From NCBI RefSeq assembly GCF_026410925.1, contig NZ_CP112972.1, positions 930,001 through 994,000 of the forward strand: a DNA stretch of 64,000 nt. The letters run 5' to 3'. Below, one piece after another: positions 60,235-64,000 of this stretch. Under the pieces are notes generated by a model. That model ran no database searches and had not been told where the DNA came from. It saw only the letters and a list, made by a program, of their open reading frames with translations. How positions within the stretch are numbered: position 1 is the first letter of the stretch; every line of letters begins with the position of its first letter. This DNA is from Halovenus salina (GTDB taxonomy: Archaea > Halobacteriota > Halobacteria > Halobacteriales > Haloarculaceae). The position numbers and the translations under genes are program-made.

Positions 60235-61269
60235 CTAAATATAGCCAAGCGCTTCTAATTGTTCGTCGAGAACATCCGGGTCAATCTCGTCGGTTTCCAG
60301 CGGATCCTCGGCAGTAATTTCTCGCCGTCGTTCGCCCTCGATTTTGAGCCAGGGGACGACACGTAGCTCGGGAATATAGACATCTTTGATGTGAGCGTAT
60401 TTCCTGCCGAAGTAATAGAAGTTTGTCGGGTCTCCTAGAAGTTCGCCGTGGTCAGCGGTTATGACAGTTTTTCCCTCCAGTTCCTCAAGTAGATTAGCGA
60501 CGAACTCCAGAACGAGTTCCAGGTTCTCCTCGTAAACCTCTTCGAGTTCTTCACGGGTTCCGTACCCCTCCTCGAATGCACTGAGGAGGTGGTTGGTGTA
60601 CAGTGCGTCCTCGTCGTAGTTCTCCAGACTTTCCCAGGCTTTGAAGCGCAGTCCGTGTTCCTCTGTGAGTCGCTCTCTGAGCTGTTCGGCTTTCTCTCCC
60701 AAGTAGGGGCAATGCGGTTGCATGAAATGAACAATAAACCGCTTGTCCTCGTGTTTATGATAATTCTGGACTGCGAGTTCGTAGACTGCCTCAGGGCTAT
60801 ACCGCTCGTACCGTTCTTTGAAAGCGCTGTACTCGTCGGTCGAGTATGTCTTGCTGTAGGTCAGGACGCGCTTGTGAAAAACGTCGTCGCTCAGGTCTGC
60901 CGCTTTGACGTTTCCAGAGACGTACACGGTATCGTGCAGCGAGCGGCCACGAAAGTTCGAATCGACAAAATCTCGGCTGTGACTCCCCCGCGAGACGACC
61001 GAGTTGAGAGAGCCTTCAAGCCAATTAACAGCCTCGAAGAAGTCGTACCGGCAGGCATCGAGAATAATTAGATTGTCCCAGTCGTGCTCCATGATGTCGA
61101 TACCCTCTCCGTACTTCCGATGAAACTTCCACCGACCGACCGACCGGTTCGGATAATACACGAGATCGCGCTTGATGTTTTTCGGCTCACGGAGGAGAAT
61201 CGACGGATTCCGGAGGACACGCGAGAGGTTTTCCAGATTGTAACGCTCCGGAATAATCGTGGATATCAT
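60235..61269 (-). CDS. Alkaline-phosphatase/sulfatase-superfamily protein
   Basis: A 344-residue protein. The sequence NLIILDACRYDFF near residue 65 carries the metal-binding Asp of the alkaline phosphatase superfamily, followed by FMQPHCPYLG and TADHGELLG in which further metal ligands (Asp, His) are expected. The nucleophilic Thr/Ser is not certain (a Ser lies in the VSRGSHSRDF stretch). No signal peptide or clear membrane helix was seen. It could modify a polysaccharide with phosphate, sulfate or phosphoethanolamine. It converges with the neu operon. Confidence 0.7.
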   Translation of the reverse strand: MISTIIPERYNLENLSRVLRNPSILLREPKNIKRDLVYYPNRSVGRWKFHRKYGEGIDIMEHDWDNLIILDACRYDFFEAVNWLEGSLNSVVSRGSHSRDFVDSNFRGRSLHDTVYVSGNVKAADLSDDVFHKRVLTYSKTYSTDEYSAFKERYERYSPEAVYELAVQNYHKHEDKRFIVHFMQPHCPYLGEKAEQLRERLTEEHGLRFKAWESLENYDEDALYTNHLLSAFEEGYGTREELEEVYEENLELVLEFVANLLEELEGKTVITADHGELLGDPTNFYYFGRKYAHIKDVYIPELRVVPWLKIEGERRREITAEDPLETDEIDPDVLDEQLEALGYI

Positions 61270-61355
61270 TCTATTTCGCCAAAATGACGACGTACGAATG
61301 AAAGTTACGCTCTTGTAGACACTGTTTTGAGATGGGTCTGGTGATCGAGCCGGTA

Positions 61356-62792
61356 TTAACTATAAGATGTGGTAATACAACCGTTAGTAATCTCGATAAT
61401 CGTTTCTCTGAGATTCTCGACCGGCGAGTCGGCAAAAAACCGTGTAGTATTCACCGGCCGGTTGCCCTTCGCACGACGTTCTACAAGTTCGTCGGTCGAT
61501 CCGACTACATAAATGTTATCGAGATCGAAGATCCACTCCATCATCTCAATTCCAGGAACGTCAAGCAGGAACGTTTCAAGACCGAAATTGAATCCCTCGT
61601 AGATGACGGTCGAAGAGACCCCGATTAGCGTTTTCGATTGGGCGAGAAGTTGGTACAGAGATGGTACATCACTTTCGATAATCTTGAGGTCACTCTCAAG
61701 TAGCCAGGGGTAGCGCTCGTCCCAGTCTTCGTACTCTTTCGGATGGAGCTTATAGATAATCCGAGACTTAATTCGATCGTCCCCATCTAGCTCGATTGCA
61801 AACTTCGAGAGACTCTTCCCGGCTTTTGGCTGCGAGATGACGATAATCTGTTCTCGTTCCTCATTCGAGCTGTACCGTTTCACCTGATTCTCAAGGTACG
61901 GATAGCCCGTGATAATAATGTTCTCATCCGGGATGGGAAATTCGATGTTTTGTTTCCAGAACTCGCCCCACACCAATAGATAATCCGGAAATATTGATTT
62001 TGTCGAATCATCAGGAAAGGAGTATCCTGGATGGTACGGATCGATAGCACCGTGTTGTAGTTCGGCTACCGGGACACCCTGGTCTTTACAGGCTCTGATG
62101 AACGATTCTCTTCCATACGATGTTGTCATCATCGCTATTTCGGGGTCAGTCCGTTCGAGGAGTTTGTCGTACAATGGTTTCCTGGCTTTGCTTTCACGTA
62201 TCTTTCGTTCGATCAACGGTTCGACTTCCACCCCTCTCCCGAAGCGGTCCTTTGTGTGACGTTTGATATTGTCTATTGTATCACGGTCCTCATGTGAGTA
62301 GTTCAGATCAAACAGACCTAACTTGTGAGCAATCGTTCCAGAATAGTGGATGAAGTCGTTGTATGCGAGATCTTCCGTCCTCGCTGGCGTTTTGTGCCCG
62401 TTCTGGAAGTGCTGTTCGACATGAAGATAATCAAATTCGGTCCGGGTGTAAAACGGGTCGAAATATATATCCCACCATGTTCCGTCCTCTAACTTCTTCC
62501 GACGCCCAGTCCCGTAACTAAGCACCGCACAGTCCTCGAAGAAGGGGTTTCCGAGGAGGATATTTCGCCCCCAGAGATATCCTCCCTGGAGATAAGTCAA
62601 AAGCCCCTCTTCAACACTTGAATCTGATTCCCCAGTCGCGTTGAGTTCCGCGAATAGTTTTCGCTGTAACGGTGCTCGAACGTAATCCCAGACCCGGAGA
62701 CCATCAATCTCCCACCCACAGAGGTCAAGCGTCGTCTCAATCTCGAACAAAAACTCGCTAACATCACTGTACTGAATGTCCGTCGTGGCCAT
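61356..62792 (-). CDS. Predicted GT-B-fold sugar transferase or polysaccharide biosynthesis protein
   Basis: A 478-residue protein. The C-terminal region contains AELQHGAIDPYHPGYSFP, YLLVWGEFWKQNIEF, IYKLHPKEYEDW and TLIGVSSTVIYEGFNFGL, patterns shared by capsule biosynthesis and CDP-glycerol/sialyl-type GT-B transferases. The H-G motif and the S-S-T-V-I-Y-E-G stretch fit nucleotide-sugar binding. In a cluster that makes a CMP-activated sugar, a transferase that uses it is expected, and this is one candidate. The 5' part is less conserved. Low GC. Confidence 0.6.
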   Translation of the reverse strand: MATTDIQYSDVSEFLFEIETTLDLCGWEIDGLRVWDYVRAPLQRKLFAELNATGESDSSVEEGLLTYLQGGYLWGRNILLGNPFFEDCAVLSYGTGRRKKLEDGTWWDIYFDPFYTRTEFDYLHVEQHFQNGHKTPARTEDLAYNDFIHYSGTIAHKLGLFDLNYSHEDRDTIDNIKRHTKDRFGRGVEVEPLIERKIRESKARKPLYDKLLERTDPEIAMMTTSYGRESFIRACKDQGVPVAELQHGAIDPYHPGYSFPDDSTKSIFPDYLLVWGEFWKQNIEFPIPDENIIITGYPYLENQVKRYSSNEEREQIIVISQPKAGKSLSKFAIELDGDDRIKSRIIYKLHPKEYEDWDERYPWLLESDLKIIESDVPSLYQLLAQSKTLIGVSSTVIYEGFNFGLETFLLDVPGIEMMEWIFDLDNIYVVGSTDELVERRAKGNRPVNTTRFFADSPVENLRETIIEITNGCITTSYS

Positions 62793-62837
62793 ATTACACT
62801 CAGAAAGATACCGAAAAATAAATACCTATCCATTTGT

Positions 62838-63200
62838 GAGCCTGTCACGGGCATCGGTGCTTTCCTCGTCGTCGCAGTCGTTGCTGCACTCGCCGGTCTG
62901 ATTGGCGTGATTGCAGTGAGCTACGCCGGACTTGATCCAGTTGTGCACCAGTCGGGCGAGACAGAGATTCACGGAAGCATCAGCAAGAAGGGCCGCGAGC
63001 GCGACCAGCGCTGGGCACTGGTCCAGTCAGCTCACGTAGCGAAGCGATGATTAGAGTACTTCGGGAATTTCTATACGCGATTAGAACAACGGAAAAACAA
63101 ACAAATCGCAGCAGTTGCAACAGCTCGGAAGATACTGGTATCAATATTCTACATGCTGAAGCGAAACGAACCATTTGATCCGCCAGAGGTGAGTACCTAA
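62838..63200 (+). pseudogene. IS110-type transposase C-terminal remnant
   Basis: A plus-strand sequence reads EPVTGIGAFLVVAVVAALAG, then SYAGLDPVVHQSGETEIHGSISKKG, then after a frameshift at about 63050 YTRLEQRKNKQIAAVATARKILVSIFYMLKRNEPF and a stop at 63198. This is the C-terminal part of an IS110-family transposase. It lacks the N-terminal catalytic part and is frameshifted, so it is dead. Confidence 0.75.
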
Positions 63201-63587
63201 GTACAAGCAGTCGTTGCAAAAGGTTTGCAGGACCACACAGCACCCGCACAGCGACCCCTCCGCAGTACGACTTATCCCGCCTATCGGTTGAGTAATATAG
63301 ACATAGTCGGTTTCACTCTTGTGGTCTCAAACTGAAGTTGATCGATATGTGCCATTCACGTGAATATTCTTACTGGTAGCGTAGATAATTTCGCCTGCGG
63401 GATTTTCATAGGAGGTGATGATTTTTTGATTTCTAACTGGGATTCCAAATCTGCGTTGGTAACAAAATCTAATTTAGAGATCTTTGTGTTTATTTGAAGA
63501 TCTGATTCAAACAGCTTTGCTGCGACAGACGCACCGATTTCTGCGCTATTTATCGTCGTCGTTTCTAATTCATTTATTTATATCCAG
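63201..63587. other. Low-GC intergenic region with possible gene remnant
   Basis: A 387-bp region. Minus-strand frames between about 63327 and 63573 look like two pieces of one coding stretch (see next entry). No promoter was assigned; TTTATTTATATCC at about 63567-63580 is AT-rich. Confidence 0.4.
63327..63573 (-). pseudogene. Possible broken coding fragment of unknown family
   Basis: On the minus strand one frame carries SAEIGASVAAKLFESDLQINTK and, after a probable frameshift near 63420, another frame carries IITSYENPAGEIIYATSKNI and ends at TGA 63327. The composition looks like protein coding, but there is no start and I do not recognise it. It follows the partial dehydrogenase gene on the same strand, so it may be the remains of a neighbouring sugar-metabolism gene. 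Confidence 0.25.
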
Positions 63588-64000
63588 TCAACTTCGGACC
63601 TCTTGGTCAAGATACTGATATACTTCAGGATTGACAACGTTCTGTAGTGGTTTGTCCTTGAGTACACGTTCCATCTCCTCACCAACGATTTTTATTTTTC
63701 TTTCCTTAGCCTCTGGAGAACTTCCAGCATGATGTGGTGAGTGAACTATATCGTCACATTCCAACACCGGTGAGTCCGTAGGCGGTTCTTTTTCGAAGAC
63801 ATCAATCGCAGCAGCACGAATCTGATTTGATTCAACAGCTTCGACAAGTGCTTTTTCGTCTACAAGTGGACCTCGAGCAACATTAACAAAGACTGCAGAC
63901 TCATTCATTCGATTGAATTCATCTGTAGAAAATAGGTGGTGAGTTTCCTCATTTAACGGAGCATGAAGAGTAATACAGTCAGAACGTTCAAGCAATTCGT
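63588..64000 (-). CDS. D-2-hydroxyacid dehydrogenase, C-terminal part (truncated by window edge)
   Basis: Only about 137 C-terminal residues are inside the window; the frame continues beyond 64000. They include SDCITLHAPLNEET, NVARGPLVDEKAL with the conserved catalytic Arg, DVFEKEP, and HSPHHAGSSPEA with the catalytic His. This is the second half of the NAD-binding domain and the active-site segment of the family. The sequence is distinct from the dehydrogenase in the neu operon. Low GC suggests it is part of the island. Confidence 0.85.
   Translation of the reverse strand, partial: ELLERSDCITLHAPLNEETHHLFSTDEFNRMNESAVFVNVARGPLVDEKALVEAVESNQIRAAAIDVFEKEPPTDSPVLECDDIVHSPHHAGSSPEAKERKIKIVGEEMERVLKDKPLQNVVNPEVYQYLDQEVRS

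Overview
The window is a piece of a haloarchaeal (class Halobacteria) chromosome. The evidence is the strongly acidic predicted proteins, high GC content with short AT-rich promoters about 25 nt ahead of start codons (many mRNAs look leaderless), and marker genes such as RadA, eIF5A, halocyanin, Htr-type transducers, HMG-CoA reductase, pantoate kinase and SecD/SecF without SecA. The genus cannot be assigned from the sequence alone.

Positions 1-49.8 kb look like ordinary, densely packed core chromosome. In order: the end of hemA; a pterin dehydratase; a DUF3179 lipoprotein with a membrane partner; HAD, Hsp20 and UbiB-like genes; the eIF5A-agmatinase pair; an XPD/DinG-type helicase; hmgA; an aldehyde dehydrogenase/reductase pair; an orphan type IV pilus-like ATPase/TadC operon; a DHH phosphoesterase; radA; an HxlR/DoxX divergon; the two archaeal CoA genes around a cold-shock gene; an Htr-like protein without a signalling tip; a HerA-type ATPase; a respiratory cluster (halocyanin, four-cluster Fe-S protein, NrfD, small membrane protein) followed by an Mrp/ApbC Fe-S carrier; a multi-HAMP chemotaxis transducer; fumC; several small genes; a YgfZ-like and a PfkB-like gene; a tetrapeptide-repeat membrane protein; an amidohydrolase; a macrodomain protein; and secFD.

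From about 49.8 kb the character changes to an accessory surface-polysaccharide island with lower GC, longer gaps and mobile-element debris. It carries an ABC exporter, polysaccharide/glycosyl transfer-type proteins, a methyltransferase, a neuB-neuC-neuA-dehydrogenase operon for a sialic-acid-like nonulosonate (consecutive genes overlap by exactly 8 nt), a sulfatase/phosphatase-superfamily protein, a GT-B-like protein and a truncated second 2-hydroxyacid dehydrogenase at the right edge. Between 54.9 and 56.3 kb lies a nested wreck: an IS5-type transposase remnant split by a 0.52-kb element with terminal inverted repeats and a 10-11 bp target duplication. That element contains a broken ribbon-helix-helix gene between palindromes. 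IS6-like and IS110-like fragments lie nearby.

The most notable candidates are the possible quinol:halocyanin oxidoreductase cluster (its halocyanin has Gln where the axial Met is expected), the nonulosonate island, the nested RHH-bearing element, a PfkB-like kinase that has lost its catalytic GAGD motif, and the tetrapeptide-repeat protein.
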